The notes under the pieces: generated by a model | What the model was told of the DNA's origin: nothing | Database searches by the model: none | What the model saw: the letters and a program-made list of their open reading frames with translations, nothing else | Assembly (NCBI RefSeq): GCF_900167415.1 | Contig: NZ_FUWU01000024.1 | Location: 1 to 45,775 of the forward strand | Reading direction: 5' to 3' | Length of the DNA: 45,775 nt | DNA from: Fibrobacter intestinalis | Lineage (GTDB): Bacteria > Fibrobacterota > Fibrobacteria > Fibrobacterales > Fibrobacteraceae | Translations under genes and position numbers: made by a program | Part shown: piece by piece, positions 33,552-42,345 of the stretch | Position numbering within the stretch: position 1 is the stretch's first letter | Layout: every line of letters begins with the position of its first letter

Positions 33552-34873
33552 AAAGAATAAAGTTTCATTTTTTACAAATAAAATGTTTTTCAAATCTCAA
33601 ATGCTTTGACTGGCGTTTGTTTTTATCCGTGTTTGCATTTTTGCTTGTTCCGGCGATGTATCAGACAGTAAAGACGCTGATTATTTCCGTGAACAGCAGC
33701 GCAGAAGTGTTCGATGTCATCGGGCAAATGGAATGGTTCGATTTGATTGACGAAACGCTTCGCGCGTTTTTGATTGTTCCGCTGTATGCCATTTTGAACG
33801 AAGCCTTTAAACGAAAAGATGATTTTGCGCAGATGGTTTTTAAATCGCTGCTGTTTGTCTTTGCGCTGTATGCGTTGTTTTCGATCGGCGTTTTTGTTTA
33901 CGGCGGTTCGCTTATCCGCGCAATGAATCCTGACGGAATGAATGTTGACGCGGTAAAGAATTATTTCCGCCTTGAGACGGTTGCATTCGTCGTTGGAATT
34001 GCAACGTCATTTTTTCAGGTTGTGTTTGTTGTCGTGGGAAAGGACGTGAACTTTTATTTGTTCCTTGCGGCAAAATGCGTTCTGTCTGTCATTGCGGATT
34101 TTATTCTGATTCCGCGGATGGGAATTTACGGAATTGCCGTTTCAAACATCACCGTAAACGCAGTTCTTGCGGCGGTCTGCTTTGTTCTTTTATCCCGGCA
34201 AAATTGTATAAAGCCGTCCTGGTTTCAAAAGAAGGATATTTCCGTTTTGAAAGACTGGGGCAGAATCGGAGGATTTTCGGGCGTTCAGCAGTTCATCAAC
34301 AATTTTATTTACGCCGTCATGATTTGCAAAATGGTGAATATGGTGGCGGAGCAGGGAAATTATTGGATGGCGAACAATTTTATCTGGAGCGTTCTTTTGA
34401 TTCCTGTTATGGCGCTTGCCGAAATGATTAAGCACGATTGCAAGGACGGTTATGCAAAACTCAACCAAAAAGCGTATTACGTTATTTCGCTTGCGGTGAT
34501 TGTTCTGTGCGCGGCGAGCGTTCCGCTGTGGAAGCCGTATTATTCCGTTCTTGAAAAACTGCCGGATGGACGGGCGGATGCGGTATTTTCGATTACGCTC
34601 AAACTTGCGCCGTTTTAGATTGCCTACGCGGTGTGTTCCATTATTTCAAGCATTTTCAACGGACTGGGAAAAACGCATTTCAATTTCATCACGTCGCTGA
34701 TTGTGAACTTTGTGTATTACGGAATTTTCTTTGCGCTGTATAAAGCCGGGAAAATCACGTTTACAATGGACACAATCATCATGATGTTCGGCTTTGGAAT
34801 GGTGGTGAATCTCGTTATAACGTTTATAGAAGAGAAAGTATTTTTGCGCACCAAAATCAAAACAACGGTTTAG
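33548..34873 (+). pseudogene. MATE-family efflux transporter gene interrupted by an in-frame TAG
   Basis: A GTG at 33548 overlaps the stop of the lipoprotein gene (GTGA) and starts a polytopic membrane protein with the MATE pattern, including PRMGIYGIAVSNI and repeated hydrophobic segments. At 34616-34618 a TAG stops the frame after residue 356 (LKLAPF), but the same frame then continues without a break to 34873 (IAYAVCSIISSIFNGLGKTHF, in part, then the last helices). CAG to TAG is the simplest explanation; the full length would be about 441 residues, normal for MATE. The truncated product would lack the last two or three helices. A sequencing error is possible. Confidence 0.82.
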
Positions 34874-35036
34874 AACCGAAAAAATGCGATTTTCCCCAAA
34901 AAACGATTTTCCAAAGACATATTTGAAGCTGCGTAATTCAACAAAAAGGAATATGTTTTTTCCTGTAAACACAAAAATTTTCAAATCCGCATAAACCCCT
35001 CGCATTTTTCTATCTTGCATCCAAAAGGAATCTCGT

Positions 35037-36368
35037 ATGGCAGATCTTGTCAAAGACCGCGGAATTCTAAGTCTATCCTGGCCCCTCATCATCACTTTCG
35101 GAATCGGCGTATTCCAGCCGATGATGGACAGCTGGTTCCTTTCCCGCACAAGCGAAAGCGCTGCCGCCGGAGTCGGTGCCCTGATGCCGATTCTCGGCAC
35201 GATTTTCATGGCGATTCAAGCATTTTCACAAGCCGGAGCCAGTATCGCATCGCAATTTATGGGAGCCAATGCGAACAGCCACGCCCGCACCACAATCACC
35301 ATGGTCATTCTAGGCAGCATTCTCTTGGGATTTTCCATGACGCTGCTCGTTTTGCCCTCGTCCCATTGGATTGTCGAAGCCATGGGACTCTCCGGCGACA
35401 CGGCAAAATTCGGCGTTGAATTTTTACAGGTCGTCTGCTTCGGCTTTCTTTTTCGCGCATCGCAAACTACGCTTACGGCACTCATCGCCACCCACGGGCT
35501 CACTATTTGGAATTTAATCGGCAACGCCATCACCATCGTATTCAATATCCTTTTGAACATCGTTTTTTTGGAAGGTCTTTTTGGCATTCCCCAAATGCAC
35601 GTCAAAGGCGTCGCGCTGGCCACCGCCCTCTCTTGGGCCTTTTCCAGCTTGGTTCTCTGGCTCGTTTTGCGCTACAAGATTCGCCACAAGACCAAAATGA
35701 CCGAAGTGAAAAGATCCCGCGCCATTCTCGGCGACTGGATTCGCATAGGCCTTCCCGCCGCCGCGGAACCGGTCAGTTTCCAGTTGTTCCAAGTTTTCAT
35801 TACAGCGATGACAGTCCATCTGGGAACTCTTGCGGTGACCGCCAAAGTCTTCAGCGCAAACTTCGCGATGTTCGCTATTATTCTGGGAGTCGGGCTAGGC
35901 AACGGCAACCAGATTTTAGTCGCCCATCTCGTCGGCGCACACGATTATAAAAAATCGAACCGTCGCACCTTCCAGTCCCTCTTCGCCAGCAGCTCCGCAG
36001 GATTTGTCATCGCCTTGATTGTCGCCCTTTGCGGTCCACATCTCATGCGCCTTTATACGGACAATCCCGATGTCATCGCTCTCGGCTCGGCATGCCTCTG
36101 GTGCGATGTCATTTTGCAGCCCTTTAAATCGGCCAATGTGATTTTAACCGGTTCCCTTCGCGCCGCGGGTGATTCCAAATTTCCGGCGATAGTCGGAAGC
36201 CTGATGATGTGGACTTTAGGCGCGGGCACCGCCCTTTTTCTCGCTTTTGTTTTAGACCTCGGCTTAATCGGCCTTTGGCTGGGAATGGCGAGCGACGAAT
36301 TTTACCGTTCCTGCGCAAACTTATGGCGTTGGAAAAGCGGACGCTGGAAAGCGGCAACGGTCATCTGA
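35037..36368 (+). CDS. MATE-family multidrug/antimicrobial extrusion transporter
   Basis: The 443-residue inner-membrane protein has about 12 hydrophobic segments and the MATE pattern: LSWPLIITFGIGVFQPMMDS in helix 1, GVGALMPILGTIF, QAFSQAGASIASQFMGA and, in the second half, GLPAAAEPVSFQLFQ followed by LGVGLGNGNQILVAHLVGA. Such proteins expel cationic drugs using Na+ or H+ gradients; the substrate here is not known. AAGGA precedes the ATG by seven bases. It is intact, follows the broken MATE gene but is not closely similar to it, and runs into the radical SAM gene tail to tail with a 24-base gap. Confidence 0.9.
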   Translation: MADLVKDRGILSLSWPLIITFGIGVFQPMMDSWFLSRTSESAAAGVGALMPILGTIFMAIQAFSQAGASIASQFMGANANSHARTTITMVILGSILLGFSMTLLVLPSSHWIVEAMGLSGDTAKFGVEFLQVVCFGFLFRASQTTLTALIATHGLTIWNLIGNAITIVFNILLNIVFLEGLFGIPQMHVKGVALATALSWAFSSLVLWLVLRYKIRHKTKMTEVKRSRAILGDWIRIGLPAAAEPVSFQLFQVFITAMTVHLGTLAVTAKVFSANFAMFAIILGVGLGNGNQILVAHLVGAHDYKKSNRRTFQSLFASSSAGFVIALIVALCGPHLMRLYTDNPDVIALGSACLWCDVILQPFKSANVILTGSLRAAGDSKFPAIVGSLMMWTLGAGTALFLAFVLDLGLIGLWLGMASDEFYRSCANLWRWKSGRWKAATVI

Positions 36369-36392
36369 TTTTTCTCTTTCGACAAAACAATT

Positions 36393-37289
36393 TCAGCCGA
36401 TATTTTGGGCAAGTAAAAGTCGTTCAACTTGCGACACAATCCTATTTCTGTCCCCCGTCCAATCCGGAGCGACAAGAGTCTCGTTCTGCGCCTCGCCGCT
36501 AAAGCGTTCTATCGCGACATCCTTTCCGACAATCCGAATAAAGCGCGCCACGGCTTCGCAATAAGCTTCAAACGAAAGCAGTTCAAATTCCCCGCGACGA
36601 TAGGATTCTGCCAGACGCGTGTCTCGGACAATATGAAGCGGATGAATTTTCACTGCCGAAATTTCCAAATCCCGAATCACTTCCGCCGTTTTTTCAAAGT
36701 CCTTCAAAGTTTCGCCCGGCAATCCAAGAATCACATGCGAAGTCACCCAAAGGCCTGCGGAATGCGCCCGCTTCACCGCATCTTCAAATTCCGCAACGGA
36801 GTGCCCACGGCCTATCGCCTTTAACGTTTCATCGTTCGCTGTCTGCAAACCCAATTCCAAAATGACCGGCTTTCGGGAATTTTCGTACTCCAAAAGTTCC
36901 ATCACATCAGGTGGGAGGCAATCCGGGCGCGTTCCTATCGAAACCCCGACGACCTCGTCCGAAGCAAATGCCGGTTCATAAATTTCCCGCAGACGCTCCA
37001 CAGGCGCGTAGGTATTCGTGTAAGGCTGAAAATAAGCGAGAATTCCCGCATCTTTATATTTGCGGCGAATCCGCGGCAGATATTCCGCCATCTGTTCTTG
37101 CACACTTTGTCCCGCCTTGTCCCAAACCGGGCTGAAAGATTTGTTATTGCAATAACAGCAACCGCCAAAACCTCGCGTTCCATCCAAATTCGGGCAGGAC
37201 ATTCCCCCGTTCAACGGCAACTTTCGCACGCGTTTCCAGGAAGGAAAAATTTTCGCCAAAAATTCTCGATAAGTCGTATAAGCCGGCAT
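36393..37289 (-). CDS. Radical SAM protein of the YhcC/TIGR01212 family
   Basis: The 298-residue protein has the iron-sulfur cysteines as CPNLDGTRGFGGCCYC (Cys32, Cys44, Cys47), the spacing found in the YhcC/TIGR01212 group and not the usual CX3CX2C. Further marks are YFQPYTNTYAP, GVSIGTRPDCL, LELGLQTANDETLKAIGRGH and SHVILGLPGET, which form the SAM-binding barrel, and KIHPLHIVRDT near the C-terminus. YhcC proteins have no firmly established reaction. No strong Shine-Dalgarno is seen before the ATG. The gene stands alone. Confidence 0.88.
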   Translation of the reverse strand: MPAYTTYREFLAKIFPSWKRVRKLPLNGGMSCPNLDGTRGFGGCCYCNNKSFSPVWDKAGQSVQEQMAEYLPRIRRKYKDAGILAYFQPYTNTYAPVERLREIYEPAFASDEVVGVSIGTRPDCLPPDVMELLEYENSRKPVILELGLQTANDETLKAIGRGHSVAEFEDAVKRAHSAGLWVTSHVILGLPGETLKDFEKTAEVIRDLEISAVKIHPLHIVRDTRLAESYRRGEFELLSFEAYCEAVARFIRIVGKDVAIERFSGEAQNETLVAPDWTGDRNRIVSQVERLLLAQNIG

Positions 37290-37415
37290 GGGTGCAAATT
37301 TACAAAAAGGAAGCGTTTAATTCTCTACAACGGAATTTTATCCGGCGACATTCTCATGCATCAATGAAATCCTATTTTCATTGCAGACACTTTCATTACA
37401 CAAACACATCCACCT

Positions 37416-37446
37416 AAAAGTTCCCGTCGTCCGGCGGGAACTTTTT
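37416..37446. terminator. Terminator-like hairpin, both strands
   Basis: An 11-bp stem AAAAGTTCCCG/CGGGAACTTTT surrounds an 8-base loop, with T-runs after the stem on either strand. No gene ends right next to it, so it may stop read-through or belong to an unannotated small transcript between 37290 and 37587. I see no other gene in that gap. Confidence 0.55.
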
Positions 37447-37539
37447 AAAATGGAAAAGAAATTCATTTTTCAGGCGAGTTTTCTGTCGTATATGACGAGG
37501 AGTCCTCTTTTTCTTCGCCGTTTTCCCCATACAAAATGC

Positions 37540-37565
37540 AAAAAGGCGCCCCCTTTCGGAGCGCC
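37540..37565 (-). terminator. Rho-independent terminator of the MFS gene
   Basis: On the minus strand GGCGCTCCG pairs imperfectly with GGGGGCGCC and five T follow, about 22 bases after the stop of the sugar-porter gene. Confidence 0.7.
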
Positions 37566-37587
37566 CATGAAATTCTCGCCATCCGAT

Positions 37588-38982
37588 TTACATTTCTTCC
37601 AGCTGCTTGCCCTTGGTCTCCCGAACAAATTTCACGACAAAGAAAATGCTGATCAGCGCGAACGCCGTATAAAGCAAGTAAGTCTGCCCGACGCCAATTC
37701 CCGATTTCCCAGTAAGAATCGGAAACGACCAGCTGACCAGAAAATTCGCAAACCATTGCGCAAGCCCACAGACCGAAATCGCGACCGCACGAATACGGTT
37801 GTTGAACATTTCCCCGAGCATCACCCACATGACAGGTCCCCAGGTCATCGCAAAGAATGCCACATAGAGATTCGCGGCAATCAGTGCGACCACGGCGCCT
37901 CCGCCCAAAGAGCCGTCCGCTCCCGCATTCAAGAAACACAGGGCGAGAGTACCTAACGTGAATGTCATGCCGATACTGCCTATAAGGAGCAGCGGTTTGC
38001 GCCCTATTTTATCCACCAGAAGAATGGCAAAAACGGTCATCACCATATTGATGGTGCTGTTGATGAGGCTCGAAAGAAAGGCGTCGCTTTCCCCAAATCC
38101 CACGCTCTGCCAAAGCATGGATCCGTAGTAGAAAATCACGTTGATGCCGACAAACTGCTGTAAAACGGCAATGCCCAAACCCGCCCATAAAATCGGAGCG
38201 ATACGCTTTTTCCCCGAAGGCAGCATTTCCAGCAAATCCGAAAGGCTGTGGCGTTTTTCTTCGCCAAAAGATTTTTGAATTTCGGCGACCTGTTCGTCCA
38301 ACTGATCCGCCTGAATTTTGCTAATCACACTTTTTGCTTCTTCCAGCTTACCCTGCGAAACCAGATAGCGCGGCGATTCCGGGAGTTTTAATGCGGCGAC
38401 TCCGTACATCAGCGAGGGAATGATTTCAATCCAGAACATCAATTGCCACGCTTTGATTCCTCCAAAAATGCAATTATTCGCGCTACCCGCAATCCGCAAA
38501 ATCACATAGTTTGACAGAAGCGACGTAAAAATGCCCACCACAATCGCCATCTGCTGCATGGAACCCAAACGCCCGCGCAAATGGGCCGGAGCCGTTTCCG
38601 CGATATAAATCGGAGCGATGATGCTCGCCATACCAACGCCAATGCCGCCGATGACACGCCAGACAATAAAATCCGCAACGCCAAACGGCAACCCGGAACC
38701 CACAGCACTGACCGTAAACAGTATCGCCGCCGCCAGCATGCACTTCACGCGGCCAAAAGCGTCTGCCAGTCGTCCGGCAAAATAAGCGCCGACTGCCGCC
38801 CCGATAAGCGAAAGCGCCACAGCAAGCCCCAGCTGCGAATCCGTCATGGAAAAGTGAACTTTCAAAGCCCCGTTCGCCCCGTTGATGACGGACGAATCAA
38901 AGCCAAACAAGAAACCGCCCAAAGCAGCGGCCATCGTTATTTTAATGACATGTCTAATAGATATTTGAGAGGTGGATTCCAT
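37588..38982 (-). CDS. Sugar-porter family MFS transporter
   Basis: The 464-residue inner-membrane protein has 12 predicted membrane segments and the sugar-porter marks: GFLFGFDSSVINGA in helix 1, GRLADAFGRVKC after helix 2, YIAETAPAHLRGRLGS after helix 4, LPESPRYLVSQGK in the central loop, QQFVGINVIFYYG in helix 7 (sugar-binding QQ and N), DKIGRKPLL, and a final VRETKGKQLEE. The group includes XylE and GalP, proton symporters of xylose, galactose and similar sugars; the exact sugar is not readable. GGAGG precedes the ATG. It is a single gene with its own terminator. Confidence 0.9.
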   Translation of the reverse strand: MESTSQISIRHVIKITMAAALGGFLFGFDSSVINGANGALKVHFSMTDSQLGLAVALSLIGAAVGAYFAGRLADAFGRVKCMLAAAILFTVSAVGSGLPFGVADFIVWRVIGGIGVGMASIIAPIYIAETAPAHLRGRLGSMQQMAIVVGIFTSLLSNYVILRIAGSANNCIFGGIKAWQLMFWIEIIPSLMYGVAALKLPESPRYLVSQGKLEEAKSVISKIQADQLDEQVAEIQKSFGEEKRHSLSDLLEMLPSGKKRIAPILWAGLGIAVLQQFVGINVIFYYGSMLWQSVGFGESDAFLSSLINSTINMVMTVFAILLVDKIGRKPLLLIGSIGMTFTLGTLALCFLNAGADGSLGGGAVVALIAANLYVAFFAMTWGPVMWVMLGEMFNNRIRAVAISVCGLAQWFANFLVSWSFPILTGKSGIGVGQTYLLYTAFALISIFFVVKFVRETKGKQLEEM

Positions 38983-39129
38983 AAAAAGCCTCCGTTAGAA
39001 TTTGCTGGATTTTAATATACAGAAAATTTTTCTTTCTGGAGCACAAAATATATTCCAATTTGGCAAATCACGGAAAAAGCCCAAAATTCCTCCAAAAGGA
39101 AAAAGCCTGAAATCAAAAACTTTCGGCAT

Positions 39130-39162
39130 AAAAAAACGCAGCCCGATTTTACCGAGCCGCGT
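39130..39162 (-). terminator. Rho-independent terminator of argG
   Basis: On the minus strand ACGCGGCTCG pairs with CGGGCTGCGT (two G-T pairs), followed by seven T, about 20 bases after the argG stop. Confidence 0.8.
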
Positions 39163-39182
39163 TTTTGAAACCTTAGGCGAAG

Positions 39183-40457
39183 TTATTTTTTCTTCACGTT
39201 CGTTTTGCCAAATTCCACATTCGTCTTCTTGCCGAGCAGAAGCGCGCGGGTTTTCAGCGGCAGACCGAAGCAACGGATAAATCCGGAAGCGTCTTTCTGG
39301 TCGTACATTTCCACGTTGGAGAATCCGCCGAGTTCCATGTCATAAAGGCTATACGGGCTCTTCATGCCAGCCGGGATGACGTTGCCCTTGTAAAGCTTCA
39401 AGCGGACATCGCCCGTTACCACTTTTTGCGTTTCGGTAATGAAAGCGTCCATCGCCTGACGAAGCGGGGTGAACCACTGTCCGTTGTAAACCAGATTGGC
39501 GTAAGTCATCGCCATTTTCTGCTTTTCGAACATCGTTTCCTTGTCGAGAACCAGCTGTTCCAGGCACTCGTGCGCCTTGTAAAGGAGGGTTCCACCCGGA
39601 GTTTCATAAACACCGCGGCTCTTGAGACCCACCAAGCGGTCTTCGACGATGTCGATAAGTCCGCAGGCATGCTTGCCCGCAATGGCGTTCAGCTTTTCCA
39701 GAAGCTCGACCGCTCCCATTTTTTTGCCGTCGAGAGCGACCGGCGTTCCCTTGTCAAAGGAAATCGTGACATAGCCCGGCGTATTCGGCGCTTTTTCGTA
39801 TGTGCTCGTGTGCTTGAGCATATCATACTGGTGTTCCTTGTCCGGTTCTTCCAGAATGCCGCCTTCATGGGAAAGGTGCCAAAGGTTGCCGTCTTCGGAA
39901 TAGATCTTGGTTTTGGAAATGCCGGTATGCGGAATCTTGTGCGCATCCAGATAGTCGATCATGCTTTCGCGATCGTTGAATTCCCATTTGGGATCTTTCC
40001 AGGGAGCAATCACTTCGAGGGACGGATCGAGCGCAGCATAAGTCAGTTCAAAGCGAACCTGGTCGTTTCCCTTTCCGGTAGCGCCGTGAGCGACGGCGTA
40101 AGCGCCTTCCATCTGGGCGATTTTCACCTGGTATTTCGCAATCAGCGGGCGGGCAAAAGAAGTTCCGAGAAGGTAAGTGCCTTCATACTTAGCGCCAGAG
40201 CGAACCGTCGGCCAAACATAATCTTCAAGGAATTCCTTTTTCAAGTCGAGAACGTAGCACTTGGAAGCTCCCGTCGCAAGCGCTTTCTTTTCCAGAGCCT
40301 TTTCGTTCGGAAAATCATTCTGGCCAAGATCCGCAGCGAAAGCGATCACTTCGCAATCGTAATTGTCTTTGAGCCACGGAATAATTACGGAAGTGTCCAG
40401 TCCGCCGCTATAAGCGAGGACGACCTTTTTCTTGGAATTTTTAGCAGATTTTGCCAT
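39183..40457 (-). CDS. argG: Argininosuccinate synthase
   Basis: ArgG joins citrulline and aspartate with ATP, the penultimate step of arginine synthesis. The start at 40457 (MAKSAKNSKKKVVLAYSGG) has AGGA seven bases upstream; the longer frame adds 24 unsupported residues. The 424-residue protein carries the ATP-binding AYSGGLDTSVI, the substrate loops EGTYLLGTSFARPLIA and AHGATGKGNDQVRFE, and APWKDPKWEF. It is intact and of normal length, slightly long at the Lys-rich N-terminus and C-terminus. No other arg genes are adjacent. The 123-base gap to the divergent FIST-GGDEF gene must hold both promoters and contains a run of nine T. Confidence 0.95.
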   Translation of the reverse strand: MAKSAKNSKKKVVLAYSGGLDTSVIIPWLKDNYDCEVIAFAADLGQNDFPNEKALEKKALATGASKCYVLDLKKEFLEDYVWPTVRSGAKYEGTYLLGTSFARPLIAKYQVKIAQMEGAYAVAHGATGKGNDQVRFELTYAALDPSLEVIAPWKDPKWEFNDRESMIDYLDAHKIPHTGISKTKIYSEDGNLWHLSHEGGILEEPDKEHQYDMLKHTSTYEKAPNTPGYVTISFDKGTPVALDGKKMGAVELLEKLNAIAGKHACGLIDIVEDRLVGLKSRGVYETPGGTLLYKAHECLEQLVLDKETMFEKQKMAMTYANLVYNGQWFTPLRQAMDAFITETQKVVTGDVRLKLYKGNVIPAGMKSPYSLYDMELGGFSNVEMYDQKDASGFIRCFGLPLKTRALLLGKKTNVEFGKTNVKKK

Positions 40458-40580
40458 TTTTTTGTCCTTTGAAAATTGACAATCATAATATAGAACTATT
40501 TCTTTTTTTTTGCACAAAAAACGTCCCATTTTTCATGCTTGCCCGCATTTTTCATCGAATTTGAATGTAGTTTTTTAACA

Positions 40581-42329
40581 ATGCTGCAACGTTCTTTTGA
40601 AATCACCAAACCAGCCTCTTTAAAACGGATCTTAAAATTCATCGCCGGAATGGAAGAATACAAGACAGCAAAAGACCGCCTGCTCATCGTATTCGAACCC
40701 CAATGCGAACGGGAATTTATCGAAAAGGAACTCGACGTCATCCGAAAAGAACTGCCCGAAGCAAAAATCGCCGGCATGACGACCCTTGGGCCGCTCAGCA
40801 CCGAAACAGAAGTTCCCCAAAACACGGTGATTTCGATTCTTCTATTTTCCAAATCGACGCTTGCCGTTTTCGAAGCGGACAAAAGCAAACAAGATTCGTA
40901 CAAAATCGGAGACTCCTTCCGGCAAAAGCTCCGAAAGCTCGAAGACGTCAAAGGAATCCTCTGCTTATCGAGTTGCACCCACAACTCCCCGGACAAAATC
41001 ATCGACATCGCCCAGGTCGGGAGCGAGAACATCCCTATATTCGGGGCGCAAGCCGGCTCCCGCTTCATCACTCAAGACGAATCCAAAATCTTTTCCGAAA
41101 ACGGCATTCTGGAGAACGGCATCTCTTTCGTCGCGTTCTGCGGGAAGTCCCTGGAGATCCAGACCGATTTCAATCTAGGCTGGCGTGCCCTCGGACGGGA
41201 GCACGTCATTACGGAATGCCAAAAGGGAATCGTCAGCGAAATTGACGGCAAGCCGGCTTTTGACTTGTATCAAAAATATCTACAATTCAAACCCGACGCG
41301 GACTTTTCCAAGCAGGCCATCGCTTTTCCAATTCTGGTTCCCAGCGGCTCGACTTCCATCGCCAAAGTGCCTTTGCGCCTCACCGACGACGGCAATCTGT
41401 GCTTTCCGACGGATTTTCAAAACGGCACCAAGATCTATCTCGCCTATTCCAAGCCCGAATACCTGCTTTCCGAAACTCTCGTGGCGGCGAACAATATGCT
41501 GCGTTTTCACCCCGAAGCGACCGTCCTTTTCCCCTGTATCAACCGGCGCGTCTTTTTGGGCAACGAAAGGGCGGAGAAGGAATTCGAGTTTTACCGGCAT
41601 TCGGTTTCGGAACTCTGCTGGGGCTACGGCTTCGGGGAAATTCTACAGACCAACGAAGGCGGTGGCGTTTTGAATTCCTCGCTGGTCGCCGTCGGTTTTC
41701 GAGAAAGCGCGAAGTCAAAAAAACGCTTTGTTCCCATCGACGATGAAAGCATTCGCCATGCGCAGAACAATCTTTCCCTTGCCGACAGGCTGGTTTCCTT
41801 TTTGGAAGCGACTTCCGACGAACTTCGGCACACCATCAACCAGCTTGCCAACTTGGCGGAACACGACCAGCTGACGGGCCTTTTCAATCGGCACAAGCTC
41901 GACAAAATTCTTCTATACGAATTGGGCAAACGCCGTCGGGAAGACGAACTTTCCATTTTGATGTACGACATCGATTTCTTTAAAAACGTCAACGACTCTT
42001 ACGGGCATAGCGAAGGCGACCGCGTTTTGGTAAAGCTTTCCAATTTGGTTGCCGAATCCATTCGCGCCTGCGACGTTCTAGGGCGATGGGGCGGCGAAGA
42101 ATTTGTGTGCGTTTTGACAAATACTCCGCTGAACGGGGCGAAAATTTTGGCCGAACGCATCCGGGAAAAAGTGGAAAGCACCGATTTTTCGCCAGTTCCC
42201 AAAGTCACCATCAGCCTGGGCATTACCGCAGCCCGCATCAACGAAACGCCAGAAAGCCTCTTTATCCGTTTGGACAAAGCGCTTTACGACGCCAAAAAAT
42301 CCGGACGCAACCGCACTTGCATTCGCTAA
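40581..42329 (+). CDS. FIST-domain diguanylate cyclase
   Basis: The ATG at 40581 gives a 582-residue protein; no clear Shine-Dalgarno is seen, so the exact start is less sure. Residues about 30-240 match the FIST N domain and about 250-400 the FIST C domain (GGGVLNSSLVAVGF at its end), a sensor unit thought to bind small ligands such as amino acids. A helical linker follows and then a GGDEF domain with the active-site GGEEF (504-508), DIDFFKNVNDSYGHSEGD and an inhibitory-site RACD (495-498) five residues before it. It should make cyclic di-GMP and be product-inhibited. It has no membrane segment. The MCE gene follows after 16 bases. Confidence 0.88.
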   Translation: MLQRSFEITKPASLKRILKFIAGMEEYKTAKDRLLIVFEPQCEREFIEKELDVIRKELPEAKIAGMTTLGPLSTETEVPQNTVISILLFSKSTLAVFEADKSKQDSYKIGDSFRQKLRKLEDVKGILCLSSCTHNSPDKIIDIAQVGSENIPIFGAQAGSRFITQDESKIFSENGILENGISFVAFCGKSLEIQTDFNLGWRALGREHVITECQKGIVSEIDGKPAFDLYQKYLQFKPDADFSKQAIAFPILVPSGSTSIAKVPLRLTDDGNLCFPTDFQNGTKIYLAYSKPEYLLSETLVAANNMLRFHPEATVLFPCINRRVFLGNERAEKEFEFYRHSVSELCWGYGFGEILQTNEGGGVLNSSLVAVGFRESAKSKKRFVPIDDESIRHAQNNLSLADRLVSFLEATSDELRHTINQLANLAEHDQLTGLFNRHKLDKILLYELGKRRREDELSILMYDIDFFKNVNDSYGHSEGDRVLVKLSNLVAESIRACDVLGRWGGEEFVCVLTNTPLNGAKILAERIREKVESTDFSPVPKVTISLGITAARINETPESLFIRLDKALYDAKKSGRNRTCIR

Positions 42330-42345
42330 TGTTCCCTAACCGCCT

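Noticed and set aside
37417-37530. Small basic minus-strand ORF (about 38 codons) after the MFS terminator
   Set aside because: It has no ribosome site, begins right after a terminator and ends inside another hairpin stem; there is no supporting evidence.
40503-40511. Run of nine T in the argG/FIST-GGDEF divergent promoter region as a phase-variable switch
   Set aside because: It could vary in length, but without other strains or reads there is nothing to show that it does, and the promoter boxes there are weak.
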